Counted from the first letter of the stretch, positions 23,177-34,713 are shown. The stretch: 64,000 nucleotides of DNA from Cepaea nemoralis (GCA_014155875.1 JACEFZ010028315.1:1-64000), one strand, 5' to 3'. The notes: generated from the letters alone by a model not told the origin. Made by a program: numbers and translations.

Positions 23177-24148
23177 TCACGAGAAAGTACGGCATTTGAC
23201 AATTTCACCCGTATAATCTTCTTGTCTAGCAAGTTCTCTCCTTAAACCCAGTAGAGTGCTTCCGCTATCAACCAAACATTGGCATGGTTTACCATTGACC
23301 AGTGCATCGTAGACCTTAAGGTTACCTCTGGAGGCACATACTGCATTAGCTTCTTCATTTGAACATGATATTATGTGTCCACATTTCAATCTCCCCTCCG
23401 CATGAAACTGCTGGCATACTTTACATGTCTTAAAGTCTAAAATATCGGTTACAGATGATACACTCTGACATTCATTCGTTGGCAATACATTCACAAGTTC
23501 GGGATCGATGTCACTCTCATCGTCTGATGATGTATCGATGAGGGCTGCGTTGTTTGCCTTCATTCTCTGTCTCCCAAGACATTCATTGCTATAGTGGCCA
23601 TAACTTAAACAAAAATAAAATTTTACAGCACGTTTAAAGGATGATCGTCTGCTTTCTTGCTTTCTTAACACTGCTTCTAGGTGTGCCGGATATGTGAGGT
23701 TCTTATCACACATAGAATAAGTTGGATGAAAAAGATTGCAATAATTACATCGAGGTGGTTTCTGAGGTGTTTTGTCATTCTTACTGTAGTCTTTTTGTTT
23801 GTAGGATCTATCAGGAACTCTATTTGCAAAAGCTGTAATTTCTGTGTCATATGATGTAGTTTTAAATATGTCCCGATTAGAGGAAAAATAAGCTGACCCC
23901 CGTTTCTCTAATTGTTGAATGGAATCAATATCTGACTGTTGTAAGAATTTAGCAAAAGGGGTAGGCACTGTAGAAACGACTTTGTCCATTACCATTAGCT
24001 CTTCTAGTTTTTCATAGCTGTTACCTACTTTAGCCGCTTTAGTCCACTTTTTAAATGTGCTCTGCTCGTTAGAAATGTAGTCTAAGAAAGTTTCAGTTGC
24101 TTTTGGCTTAATCTGTGAGAATTGAATTTGGTAACCAGTAGCGTCCAA
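23177..24148 (-). pseudogene. Gmr1-like gag C-terminal half and protease
   Basis: 323 codons. The N-terminal 90 residues ('QIKPKATETFLDYISNE', 'AKFLQQSDIDSIQQLEKRG') resemble the SCAN/Gmr1 gag fold. Cys/His clusters follow (one partial zinc knuckle, 'FCLSYGHYSNEC', plus 'CKVCQQFHAEGRLKCGH'), then the aspartic protease motif 'CLVDSGST'. A single in-frame TGA at 23177-23179 separates it from the same frame continuing at 23176-21497, which completes the protease with an 'LILG' motif. Confidence 0.85.
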
Positions 24149-24768
24149 AAGAAAAAATGCATTATCCTATCGTGTATGTACTGGTAATTGTTTCTAAGAT
24201 CTGCAGGTATGGATTCTATTACTTTTAAAGGCTCCCCACTCAGATTCCTCATGTAAATCATTGCCCAATCCTCTAAAGGTATTTTCTGTGTTTTTAGTTG
24301 GAACTCTATATTTTCAGTCCATGCGCTGATGGAATCACCTACAGTGTATGGTTTGATAAGGCCCTTGTACTTACTAAATTTGTTCTGTTCTTCTTGGCTC
24401 TTTTGTTTGCTAGAGGCTATCTGTTTGTTAGAATCTACCTCCATTTCTTTCATCTTTAGTTTGGTAGCCTCCTCGATTTCTTTCATTTCTTTTTGATGTT
24501 GCCTTTCTAATGCTCTTTCATCTCTGTCAAGAGCAGCTTTCCTTTCTGTTTCTTCTCTCTGCAGAGCAATTTTCCTTTCTGTTTCTTCTCTCTGCAGAGC
24601 AATTTTCCTTTCTGTTTCTTCTCTCTGTCGAGCTATTTCTTCTTTATACTTTTGATCCGATAATTTTTCTAGCTTATCTCCAGTGTGGCCCATTGCGATG
24701 CCCGCCTGGATACATTCATTCATTGACGCCATTTTGTGGCGTAATGTTAGTTCAAAATGATAATACAA
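24082..24768 (-). pseudogene. Gmr1-like gag N-terminal part
   Basis: 228 codons. The likelier start is the Met at 24732 ('MASMNEC'), 12 residues inside the frame. Residues about 40-125 are a charged coiled coil, including an 11-residue unit (ETERKIALQRE) repeated three times as 33-bp tandem copies at about 24530-24630. A conserved gag segment 'YTVGDSISAWTENIEF' follows. It shifts frame near 24150, at an A-rich run, relative to the next gag part. Confidence 0.85.
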
Positions 24769-25468
24769 TAATATGCACAGAATAGTTTACAATAATGTGT
24801 TAGTAAGTGTACATCTTTCGCTAGAAAAGAAGATGCATGATTAAGTTAGAGCATACCAAAATATTCGGAAAATATACTCATCTAATTTGTTGGAAAGTAC
24901 GGTACTTGAGATGTTCCACCGCTGTCTTTCACACTACACGCTGGTTTGACTTGCTAACGCACGGGCTGCTTCTGGTTAGTAGAGCAGCACAAATTAGACA
25001 CACGCTTAAGTTGTCAATACAAGCTCAAAATTCATCATATTTCAACAAATAATTCATATTTCATTAAGTTGTAACTACAATCTCCTATTTCATGCGAATG
25101 ACGAACGAAATGTGATAAATAGTGATAAATGGTATTAATGATGAATGACATGATCGTCTGAATGATTGTTAGATGATAAATGAAATGATTAGTCGTATGG
25201 CCGTCAATGTCGTCTTGTCTTCGCTGTTTGACTCTGGCGTACCTTCGTTCTAGGCTGCAGTTCGTCGCTAATCTATTTACTGATTTCGTAAAATGGTGAC
25301 ATTGATGGCTGTATTACATGCAATGAAATGTACACGGTGGTTACGATGGTAATGTTCACTGATGATTTTATACATTTCAATTGCTTTTAGTATAATAACA
25401 CACTTTCTAAATAATATTGGTAGATATTGTTTGTTCCCTGTGTTCTGACACCAATTCAGGGTCTAGCC
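24769..25468. other. Leader of the LTR element
   Basis: Untranslated region between the 5' LTR and gag. No open frame of note. Confidence 0.6.
25442..25453 (-). promoter_or_regulatory. Candidate tRNA primer-binding site
   Basis: The minus strand reads TGGTGTCAGAAC, starting 15 nt inside the 5' LTR. The first nine bases fit the 3' end of animal tRNA-Leu (CTGACACCA); later bases do not fit well. The spacer is longer than usual. Confidence 0.4.
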
Positions 25469-26076
25469 TGTCAGCGACTTGCGCTGCAGATTCTCAAGAC
25501 TCCGCTACTTTCGCACTGCACAAAATAACAATTCATGACATTTGCGAAAGGAATGCAATTTATTCAGAGCCGACATTTGAATGGCTCGACGAGCGTTGTA
25601 CTTCATCATCATACACAACATGAATGCATTAACGTGATGATAGATAATGTTAGCATTTCACAATCTAAATGAACAGCCCTATGTTTGCCTATGGCCTAGA
25701 AAGCTATCGCATTGGTCAAGGATACGACTGCTCTCTCTACCGTCTCCAGTCAGTCTGTCCACACGCTACACATTCCGTGGACAAGCACGGACACTTTACT
25801 CTCCGTGCAGTAGCCCTTATTGCGTGCATGGTCTTGCCAGCACGCTGGCTGGTGAGTTCGAGTAACCCGCCATATCACGGTTACTCGCAAGGACCAGCTA
25901 CCCAATTGCTTGGGGAAAGCCCTCGCTCATCTGTACTCGTCGACCTCTGGTCTGACACAAATGTGTCTCCTTGTGAGGCTATTAATAGTACTCGGTGTCT
26001 CTCTTCTGTCCGGTGTCTCCCTACTAGCCTAGTGTTAACTCATTACTTCTGTAAGGTCTTATTGGGGATGCTGACA
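25469..26076 (-). repeat. 5' LTR of the Gmr1-like element
   Basis: 608 bp, matching 18542-19149 except at five positions. Followed on the outside by AAGGT. Confidence 0.95.
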
Positions 26077-26241
26077 AAGGTGAACGAAGAAGAAGGAGAA
26101 AGATGATTTGAAATCTAAAGTCACATGTGTACGAGGCTTCACTTGTTCACAACAACTAGTTGTAAATAGCATTGTTGTGAACACAACACTCTTATAAACA
26201 ATACACAAGAGCACAACACAGATGTGAAAATGACCAGACAG

Positions 26242-26245
<4 letters not shown>

Positions 26246-26282
<37 letters not shown>

Positions 26283-26310
26283 ACACACACACACACACAT
26301 CACACACACA

Positions 26311-26350
<40 letters not shown>
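26246..26350. repeat. (AC)n microsatellite
   Basis: Long AC tract interrupted by tt, atc and ct. Confidence 0.95.
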
Positions 26351-26351
<1 letters not shown>

Positions 26352-27170
26352 GTGCAAAGAGACTTATGCTCCGAAAAGAACATGGCGATGGAAATATCAT
26401 TCGTCTCAGGTTATGTTGTTGTTGAAAACCCATGAAACGGCGCGTACAGATATATAAGGTAAAACATTAAAATAATTTAAAGGGACCGTTATGATGAAAC
26501 GCCGTTACGCGTGGCGTGTTTATAGCGATGTGCTCCAGTATCATACCACCTATTGAGTAAGCTAATATCCAGAACACTGTCGGACATATCCACCACCATT
26601 CTTCTCTCTTCCCCCCGCCCGCTTGTCACTCCCATCCCAACAAATGATCTCACGTGATACTCTTGTTTGTTTATATGTCAGTGATAAACAGACCCTGGGA
26701 ATATCTTGAACGTTTCGGGTAATTCCTGTTCTATTTATTTATTCCTTCAATTAACACGATTATTCCGAAACGCCCGTTTGTCTGGGAAATGCAATCACTT
26801 GAAATTACACCCGGATCAATATTGCGTCAGACAAGTCTTATGTCATGCACAACTTGATCTCGGTGACGCAGCTTCAATTAGCTTGTCCTGGCTGGTGAGT
26901 CATTAATGGCTTAGCTCTGAATGCATGTCTGCGGGGAATGTTGAATTAGCCCGGCCCAACTCAGACCAATTAAGTCATCCCCTGTTGATGTTGGCTGGTG
27001 GATGTTTTGATTGTCTATGGCGCTGGTGTGAAGGGTTCCTTCTATTTGGAAGATTTGATAGATGTGAAGAAATGGTGTATTTGAAGATTCGATAGTATAT
27101 AAGGCAGTGAAGTAACCAGATTAATTAGCAAGCATTGATTGGAAAATTTGGAGTAGAATATCTCGACAAC
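26351..27170. other. No gene recognised
   Basis: Less repetitive than its surroundings. A 66-codon frame at 26706-26906 has no recognisable content or splice support. Confidence 0.4.
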
Positions 27171-27171
27171 T

Positions 27172-27540
27172 TCTTCTTCTTATAGTCAATGCCGTGTGGC
27201 GTTGGTTATCATGTCTGTTCCACATCCTTCTGTCTCGTGTGCTGGCAATCTTCTTGTAGTCCTTGCCCTGTAGAGTTGGTGATCATGTCTGTCCACATTC
27301 TTCAGTCTCTTGTGCTGCCAATCTTTTTATAGTCCATGCCGCGTGGCGTTGGCGATCATGTCTGTGTACATCCTACTGACTCGTGTACTACCAATCTTCT
27401 CATAGTCTATGCCGTATGACATTGGTGATCATGTCTGTCCTCATCCTTCTGTCTCTTGTGCTGCCAATCTTCTCATAGTCCATGCCGTGTGGCGTTGGTG
27501 ATCATGTCTGTCCACAGTCTTATGTCCCTTACGCTGCGAA
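27172..27540. repeat. 73-bp tandem repeat, about five copies
   Basis: Units begin at about 27181, 27255, 27328, 27401 and 27474 with 'tatagtccatgcc'-like starts and contain 'ggtgatcatgtctgtccaca'. The array lies at the 3' side of the minus-strand LINE at 27440-28260. A diverged unit recurs at about 30135-30195. Confidence 0.9.
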
Positions 27541-28260
27541 TCATTTCTGATACTGAGGTTCCTCCATGCCATGGTGTCAAACTTCCACTGTCGTCTTCTT
27601 GGTCTACCTCCTGCCTCTCTTCTCCTCCATACTTCCCCTTGTAATGACATACTTCAGCTTTCCTTTCTCATGATACGCAAAAAAATTTGGACTGTCTTCT
27701 TCTCATGCGAGTAACCAGTTCTCTTTATGCCTTAACTTCCTGCAAAATGTCGTCATTGATCTATCTATCCATCCACTATGCCTATCATCATTCTTCTATA
27801 AAACTGCAGCTTCCACATAATTCCGTACTTGTCTGTTATTGTCAATGATTCGTACATCAGGATTGGCTCAATATAGCTCTTAAGAATATTGTTCCTGAAC
27901 TCTATTCACAAAAATAAATTTTAGAGAACATTCTTCAGCTTCTGCCGTTGCGTGGGCTATTCTACATGTAACATCCTTAATACACCTTCCATTTGCTGTT
28001 ATAAAAGTACCCGAATACGTAAATGCATTGACTTGTTTAAGATTGCATCCATTCACTTTGATGTTGAATTTGGCCCAAACGATTTGGGTATACAATTCTT
28101 CTATGTATTTATATATAATTATACTAACAATTATTTTTGTTTTTACTGTCGTTCTCCTGTCGTTTGTTTTATTTTTCTGGTGCAATTATCTAACATGTCT
28201 TGTAACTGCGTTCCATTTAAAACTACCAAAACAACGTCATCAGCATAACGTAGGTTGGTT
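27440..28260 (-). pseudogene. LINE family H RT C-terminal fragment
   Basis: Minus-strand blocks: 'NLRYADDVVLVV' near 28250-28215 (RT catalytic box), 'VNAFTYSGTFITANGRC' near 28040-27985, and an Arg-rich C-terminus near 27640-27560. Frames are broken in several places. Confidence 0.7.
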
Positions 28261-28835
28261 ACATTATGCCCACCAACTTATACTCCTGGTATGCAACACG
28301 ACAACAGAAAGATGGACAGCTAAACGTGTATCAGCTCATTCAACAGACAAGTAGCTTGGTCACATGACCAATCGGGACAAAACACATACTAGATCGAAGA
28401 CTTTTGATCGGGTGAGATGGCGAGATGGTGAGATGGTTCCCTGCACCCAATGTTTAACAATACATTGGTTTTATTTAATAAAGCCTTGAAGTTGAGGTAT
28501 TGTGACGTTTTGTCTAACAGTGGTTGTTCCCATCTGTTATGTAATACAGTTGTTGTGTATGGCAGGATATCTGTCATTGTTTATATAGGTGTGGGAGATT
28601 AAATGTGAGGCAGGAGACCTACACATGGACAACCCGTCACTGTAGAGTGAGTAGTCCCAGTGTTTCAAGGCAACAGGTCAGAATATCTTGCCTTACAGGC
28701 CAATCTCTCATGTGCTGAACTTGTCCCTTTTCTGCCTCTGTTCAGTTTGAGGTTCGAGCATTATCGTTCGCAAGAAAGCTGTCTGAGAATGAGACCGAAC
28801 CCATCCGGATATCCCTAGCAACAGTAGACATGGGA
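28261..28835. other. No gene recognised
   Basis: No supported feature. A minus-strand frame of 62 codons at 28389-28577 has no recognisable content. Confidence 0.35.
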
Positions 28836-28837
28836 AT

Positions 28838-29760
28838 GATTATCTAAACACCTCAACAATAGGCAGGGGAAAAAAAGTCGTTAGCATCGTAAACTACTCA
28901 CCTAGCAGCGAATGTTGGGTAGAAAAGAAGTTTATCAATGAAGTGGAAGTTCAAACTACCTATGACTGGATAATTCGGAGGGAAACTCTTTGCTTTACAG
29001 GCACCTTCTTCACAAGTGTTATCCCATATGGCTCGTTTTCGTTTTCAAGTGGGGTTCTTGAATTATGGTACACAAAAAGCTGTTAGAAGGACTTATTATG
29101 AATGCCTTATTATGAATGATTATCTTAACACCTCACAACAAATAGGTGCAGGGGCAAATAACAAGTCGTTAGCATCGTAAAACGATACTCACCTCAGCAG
29201 ACGAAATTAGTTGGTTGTGAAAAGCAGTTTATCAATGAAGTGGAAAGCCGATTCACAACTACCTGTTGACTTGCAGATAGTTGCGGGGAATCATACAGTG
29301 GTTTAGAGGTCGACTTCATTGCGCCAAGTCTTATCCCATATGGCTCGGTGTCTTTCCGCAGAGCGGCTTATTGAAAGAGTCGTACAGGGTAAAAATTACG
29401 CAGCTCCAGCCACGACTCCCAGAAGTCTCCGAGAAAGATGCACACATGAACCGAACGACGCATTACGGCAACAAATCCACTTCCTTCTGAGAACGAGGCA
29501 GACGAATTTACCATTTCGCCACGGTGACCTCGCATTGTTGAACATGCATGAAAAAAAGACCCGTGCACATATACACGTTTAATACAATTTAGAAACACCG
29601 TTAAAAGAGGTATGATATCTTGCAGGGGTGAGTAATAAGCCTTTAGCGTAGAAAAACGAAACTGGCCTCTGTAGAAGAAACTCGCTGGTTGTATAGTGTG
29701 GTTTATCTAATAAGTGGAAAACTGATTTAAAGCCACATGTTGATTTAGCAGGCAGGCTGG
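28838..29760. repeat. Three diverged copies of a ~150-bp unit next to SINE family 2 pieces
   Basis: Units at about 28838-28965, 29118-29277 and 29612-29756 share the 'gtcgttagcatcgtaaa'-type block and 'gtttatcaatgaagtggaa'. The first two are each followed by a minus-strand SINE 2 3' end ('cttatcccatatggctcg'), which points to local segmental duplication. Confidence 0.6.
29285..29560 (-). mobile_element. SINE family 2, minus copy
   Basis: Minus strand: A-box-like 'gtggcgaaatgg' near 29525, a degraded B box, and the 3' part with 'ccgagccatatgggataag'. Similar to 56824-57072. A second 3' fragment lies at 28990-29055. Confidence 0.6.
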
Positions 29761-29834
29761 GAACAAACATGGCAAACATCAATACAACAACATGCAGAAG
29801 CTAGATGTGCAAGATAAAAAGGCACCGAAGGAGG

Positions 29835-30025
29835 TCAGCATGGCCGAATGGACAAGAACGCTCGTTCTTAAACTTCCAGTATACTGAAGTAGCAGGTTCA
29901 ACCCCCACACCGTTCAGTTGGACTAAAATGTTGATTTCTCATCCTTTTCTTGGGGGCGTAAATTATAAGTACCTCTGAAGTCGGAATGGGTTTGCTTGAG
30001 GGTAAGGGACACTGGTAATAGGTAA
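29835..30025 (+). mobile_element. SINE family 3, tRNA-derived
   Basis: A box TGGCCGAATGG (about 29842) and B box GGTTCAACCCC (about 29895) in tRNA-like spacing, then the body with 'tgaagtcggaatgggtttgc'. Copies are inverted at 13225-13375 and partial at 59785-59880. Confidence 0.75.
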
Positions 30026-30309
30026 AGCTAATTCACAAACAAAATTCAGTATAGTGCTACTAGAAGTAGCGTGTATAGACTACGCTTATAAAGGAGCCGA
30101 TATGACCGCTGTGTTGTAGGCTTCTTCTCTTTGTATAGTCTATACATCATGGCGTTGGTCATTATGCTTGTCCACAACCTCCTGGTTCTCTTGTTTTCAT
30201 TCATTTTCAATACAATGTTTCACCATGCCAGGATGTGAAGCTGTCCAGTTGGATATTTCAATGTAAACATAATTCTTCTGTCCAATGTAAAGTCACTACT
30301 ATGAATTTC
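30026..30309. other. No gene; one diverged 73-bp unit
   Basis: Contains a unit like the array at 27172-27540 at about 30135-30195. Otherwise nothing recognised. Confidence 0.4.
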
Positions 30310-30545
30310 AGCATCGTCGTCATGTGCCATACCAACTTGCGTAGGTTCTCATGCCTCGGTCGTTAGTGTTTTGGATCAATTCCGCTGATGATATTCCCCC
30401 ATATCACCACTACAATCGATCGAGCATCATTTCTCTCGGCCTTCAGCTGTCTCTTTTCCCACTCATCTTTCCAGTAGATACGATAGTCTTCGGTTCCTCT
30501 CTTCCCATCTCATGACCGAAGAATACTGTTTGTCTCTTTCTTGTA
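30310..30545 (-). pseudogene. LINE 3' end, family F
   Basis: The reverse complement matches 6443-6640 ('ttccgctgatgatattcccc' on the + strand). It has no long trinucleotide tail here. Confidence 0.6.
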
Positions 30546-30669
30546 GTTCTATATATTCAGTGGCTGTGGTTTATGGCAAGATATTGTTCATTTTCTGAAA
30601 TGCAGCTTTCCCTTGACCTACTGTGAAAGAAAAGTGTTATTTGCTCACGAATGACAACAGAAAAAGTGG

Positions 30670-30817
30670 GCATTATCGTGACGACTGGACGGATCGGCAC
30701 TAAGTCGATGCAGAGAAGACCGACAGAAATTATGCTGGATGACCACAGACTGTGGCATAACTAGAATACAAGGAATAGTGTTGAAGCTGAACACTAGAGA
30801 TCGAGATCTGTCTACAC
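30670..30817 (+). pseudogene. LINE family G 3' end
   Basis: Degraded RT C-terminus ending 'tagagatcgagatctg..' 'acacatg', which leads directly into a (GAT)n array. The same terminus stands at 32140-32167 in the duplicated unit. Confidence 0.55.
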
Positions 30818-30974
30818 ATGATGATGATGATGATGATGGATGATAATGGCGGTGGTGATGATGATGGTAATGACGATGGTGATTATGATGATGATTATGT
30901 TGATGATAATGATGATGGTGATAATAATGACGATGATGATGATGATGATGATAATGATGATGATGATGATGATT
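30818..30974. repeat. Imperfect (GAT)n array
   Basis: Trinucleotide array with GTG/GTT variants, following the LINE G 3' end. Confidence 0.9.
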
Positions 30975-31457
30975 AAACGAATGCGTTACCCATCATTAAC
31001 AAGGCCCCTACCATTGGTCAAGATAAAGCTATACCCCCACCGTTGTCTTTCGTCACAGAAACCCTTGTCGTAGCCTCCGGGATCTCCTCTACATGGACCC
31101 ATCCTACTTGGGGGCACTATCAGATTAATACCTGGCTACCCCTACCTGGTAGATCCACCTTCCCCCTTCCGTTGCTATGGCTGGACTTCTGTGACACAGC
31201 CTCTGTGAACTTTTCAAGTTAATAAGTCTAAGATTACGCCGAGACCCTCCAGGCAGCTTTCTTAAGGTTGGAGTTGATTTCCAGCGGAATGAATGCTTCA
31301 GGACAGGCTGCAGACGCTAATGTACGGTCTCCTGTAGCCAGGCATACTTATCTTCTCTGGTTCTGGTTTAGAAATTAAACCTTTGCCTGAAATAGAGTTT
31401 TTAAATGTCTTGTTGTATATCCGGCTGTCTGTGTGTGGATGAGTCACTAAAAGCGCG

Positions 31458-31584
31458 CGCGCGTGTGTGTGTGTGCGTGTGTGTGTGTGTGTGACAGAGA
31501 GAGTATGTCTGTAAGCATATATGTATGTATGTGTGTAAATCTTTGTGTCTGACCTATTGTCTGTCTGTTTATGTCTCAAAACGT

Positions 31585-31630
<46 letters not shown>
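31458..31630. repeat. (GT)n microsatellites
   Basis: Two GT tracts, about 31458-31495 and 31588-31630. Confidence 0.9.
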
Positions 31631-31634
<4 letters not shown>

Positions 31635-31723
31635 TCCTTTGGTCTGTCGGTTGATCTGTCTGTGTCAGTCTGATTGTCTGTTTGTCTCTCGGCTCACATG
31701 TTTGTTGGTCTATTGGCTGTTGG

Positions 31724-31725
31724 CT

Positions 31726-31804
<79 letters not shown>

Positions 31805-31874
31805 GTTTATTTGCATAAATGCTTTTCTTTCTTATCTGTCTGTCTGTCTGTCTGTTTTTCTTTCTTTCTTTCTT

Positions 31875-31931
<57 letters not shown>
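31724..31931. repeat. (CTTT)n and (TGTC)n microsatellites
   Basis: About twenty CTTT units (31724-31804), then TGTC tracts (31836-31857 and 31878-31931). Repeat-only open frames on both strands here are not genes. Confidence 0.95.
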
Positions 31932-31932
<1 letters not shown>

Positions 31933-32139
31933 GATGTCTTACGAATCGCCAGACAATGAATTTTACTTTCTACTGTAAATGTGATTGTCTTCTCACTTGC
32001 ATCACTGCCGACATATTGCCCGAATGCTACTAACTTTGCCCTCCGGTATTGTTGTATCAAGAACCTCGCGACTTTCAAAGTGACGAAACTATTTCATTGT
32101 TTGTCTCTTTTTAACATTTCATATGAATATTGATCAAGA

Positions 32140-32254
32140 GCTCTAGAGATCGAGATCTGTGCACACATGATGATGATGATGGTAATGATAATAATGACGA
32201 CGACGACGACGATGATGATGATGATGATGATGATGATGAATCATGATGATGATC

Positions 32255-32295
<41 letters not shown>

Positions 32296-32342
32296 ACCAT
32301 TACACTACCCATCATTATCAAGACCCCATCATTAGTCTAGAC
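32140..32342. repeat. Tandem duplication, unit 2, left part with (GAT)n
   Basis: Starts with the same LINE G terminus as 30800 and holds a (GAT/GAC)n array to about 32295. It is broken at 32342 by the hAT insertion and resumes at 37698. Confidence 0.85.
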
Positions 32343-32403
32343 CAGGGGTGGGAAAACTTCTTGTGCGTAGGGCCGCATTGACAAATGTAAAGCTATTGGC
32401 AGG

Positions 32404-32404
<1 letters not shown>

Positions 32405-32499
<95 letters not shown>

Positions 32500-32502
32500 A
32501 CA

Positions 32503-32547
<45 letters not shown>
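32405..32547. repeat. (CA)n/(CGCA)n microsatellite
   Basis: Two CA tracts separated by CGCA units, inside the hAT left end. Confidence 0.95.
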
Positions 32548-32552
<5 letters not shown>

Positions 32553-32805
32553 ATGTCCATTTTTTTACAGTAACCTATCACAATAAATAGTTATTAATTA
32601 TTTATAGGTTATTATGCAGTATAAATAACTAATTAATGCAATTTTGTTTTACTATACACATAATATATGACAATACGGACAAAAACCTTTACTAATTTGT
32701 TAACAAGATTTTACAACTTGTTATTATAACAAATATTCTTTATTATCTATCAATGGCTTTAATTTAGGCACAAACCGACTACATTGCCACGATAATTGTT
32801 GATTT

Positions 32806-34619
32806 CTAATGGGATGTATGTAACTGCTTGCACTTTTTGATAATATTCTTGAAATCTAGAGCAAGTTTACTTGTTGAAATTCTCATGGCAGCGAGCAAGT
32901 TGCAGTCCGACAAAAAAGACATATTCTTAGATTTGTTGATCTTCCAGCAAGAGAATGCTTGTTCGCAAATGTATGTTGATCCAAACAATGATACAAGTTT
33001 AGCTGCAAAGTTTTTCAAGTTGAGAAATGATTCTTGTGATAAAGATCCATAGAAATCCAGCAAACCATCTGACTTGAATGCCTCCTTCAGGTCATGATCT
33101 GCTTGTAAGTCAAGCAGCTCCAACTGTATGTCCTCTGTGGCTGTATCAGCTTCTGCACTAAAAGGTGAACTGAGAATATTGAACTGTGGCTCTAAGTTCT
33201 TGAAGTCTTGTAACCTCCATCCAAATTCTTCAATCGATGCATCTAATGTGGCTTTGTACTTTTCAATCATTTCACCAGAAATGGTTTCTTGTTTCAGCAA
33301 AGGGAAGTGACAAAATCTTTTTTCACTTGCTTGTCTGGAGAACAGTGAGAGTTTTGCCTGAAATGATTTTACATGTACATACAATTCATGTGCACATACA
33401 TTATTGCCCTGAAGTTTGGCATTCAGTTCATGTTACTTTTCCATAATTTCAATGGCAAACATAAAGTCTAACTTCCACTCTTTATTGACAATGTTAGTAT
33501 TAAAGTCACATTCAATGCCCTTCAGCTCTAGGAACATCACTATTTCTTCTCTGTGTTCCCACACTCGCCTCAACACCTTGCCGAGACTCAGCCATCGAAC
33601 ACTGGTGTGGTACAGGACATCAGGGTTTCAGTTTCCAAATCGTCAAGTAATGCATTGAACTGTCTGTGATTAGGTCTTCTTGATCTGATGAGGTTTATGA
33701 CACTGACAACTGGGTGAATAACATGCTTGATATTCAAAACAGTTTTACACAGACTTTCTTGATGACTCGCACAGTGAAATGGTAATAATGTGTGGTCTGG
33801 ATATTCTGCTTTAAGCTTATCACTTATCAACTGTACCAGGCCTACATTTTTTCCAGTCAAGGCACGAGCTCCGTCAGTTGTAACACTTGCCATCTTGTTC
33901 CAAACCAACCCAATTCTTTCAATACAGTTAGTAACAACATTGAATATATCATAGCCTATGGTTGTGTCTTTGAGTGACTCAACACTCAGTAACTCTTCAG
34001 TAGGTTTGAAGGAAGTGTTTATTCCACGTATAAATATCAATAATTGGGCTGTATCATGTACATCGGTATTCTCATCCAATGCAAGAGAGTACCACAAAAT
34101 GTGTTTACTTGCAACTTGAAGTTTATGCATCAAATTGTCACTTATCTTGTCAACATGTCTAACCACAGTTCTCCTTGATGAAGTAATGTTGTCAAATCTG
34201 TTTTTTTTTCCTGGAAAAACATAATGTTTGCTGCATCTAGCAAACATTCCTTGATGAACTCGCCATCAGAAAATGGCTTGTTCTGTTTTACAATTCTGTG
34301 TGCAGCACAAGACTAGCTCCAATTGCATCATCTTGAATTGAAGACTGTTTAGTGAAAACAGTTTGCTGTTTCTACAAATTTTTCACCAACTCCAGGCATT
34401 TCCTTTCCCTCCCTTCGGTTGTTACATTGTATCCGAAATCGGAATGTTTTGTTTGATAATGTCTTTTTAAATTGTACTCCTTGAAGACAGCCACCGACTC
34501 AAGACACACCACGCAAACTGATTTGCTACAAACGTTTAAAAAAAATAGTACTTAGTTGTCCATTCATCATTAAAAACACGGCGTTCATCTTCAATCTTAC
34601 GTTTGTTATTGACACTCAT
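32806..34619 (-). pseudogene. hAT transposase, GTF2IRD2-like, broken
   Basis: Probable start Met at 34619 ('MSVNNKRKIEDE'). An N-terminal zinc-finger-like part follows ('VFKEYNLKRHYQTKHSDFG', near 34500-34440). The segment 33588-34247 (219 codons) has 'ALDENTD' (first catalytic Asp region), 'VTTDGARALTGK' and 'FHCASHQESLC' (conserved CxxH). The segment 32806-33384 (192 codons) has the hAT C-terminal dimerisation region ('LFGSTYICEQAFSCWKINKS'). Related vertebrate proteins (GTF2IRD2, EPM2AIP1, SCAND3 families) are domesticated hAT transposases. Stops and shifts near 34300-34560 and 33400-33590 inactivate this copy. Confidence 0.88.
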
Positions 34620-34713
34620 TGTTTTAATAAAATTCGAACAGTTAGAATTGTACAAAACTTTGAAACGGAAATGAAACAAAACCTACTTCCGGCTGTGTGT
34701 GAAAATAAAATAT

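Larger units (their letters stand above)
18542..26076 (-). mobile_element. Gmr1-like Ty3/gypsy LTR retrotransposon (defective internal region)
   Basis: A 7535-bp element flanked by the 5-bp target duplication AAGGT (18537-18541 and 26077-26081). LTRs are 608 bp, end in the inverted pair TGTCAGC...GCTGACA, and differ at five sites (about 0.8%). Reading on the minus strand: 5' LTR 25469-26076, leader, gag with a coiled coil and SCAN-like region, protease, integrase zinc-binding region, integrase C-terminus, the end of RT, RNase H, about 2 kb of non-coding DNA, polypurine tract, 3' LTR 18542-19149. Integrase before RT is the order known from Gmr1-like Ty3/gypsy elements. The integrase core and the catalytic half of RT are deleted, and there are frame breaks, so this copy cannot move alone. 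Confidence 0.9.
30800..32130. repeat. Tandem duplication, unit 1 (about 1.34 kb)
   Basis: Matches 32140-32342 plus 37698-38560, the second unit that was split by the hAT element. It includes the identical block 'cgccgagaccctccaggcag' and its long surroundings. Unit 1 holds (GAT)n, (GT)n, (CTTT)n and (TGTC)n arrays. Confidence 0.85.

Noticed and set aside
26706..26906. Possible single-copy exon
   Set aside because: No conserved protein recognised and no convincing splice pair.
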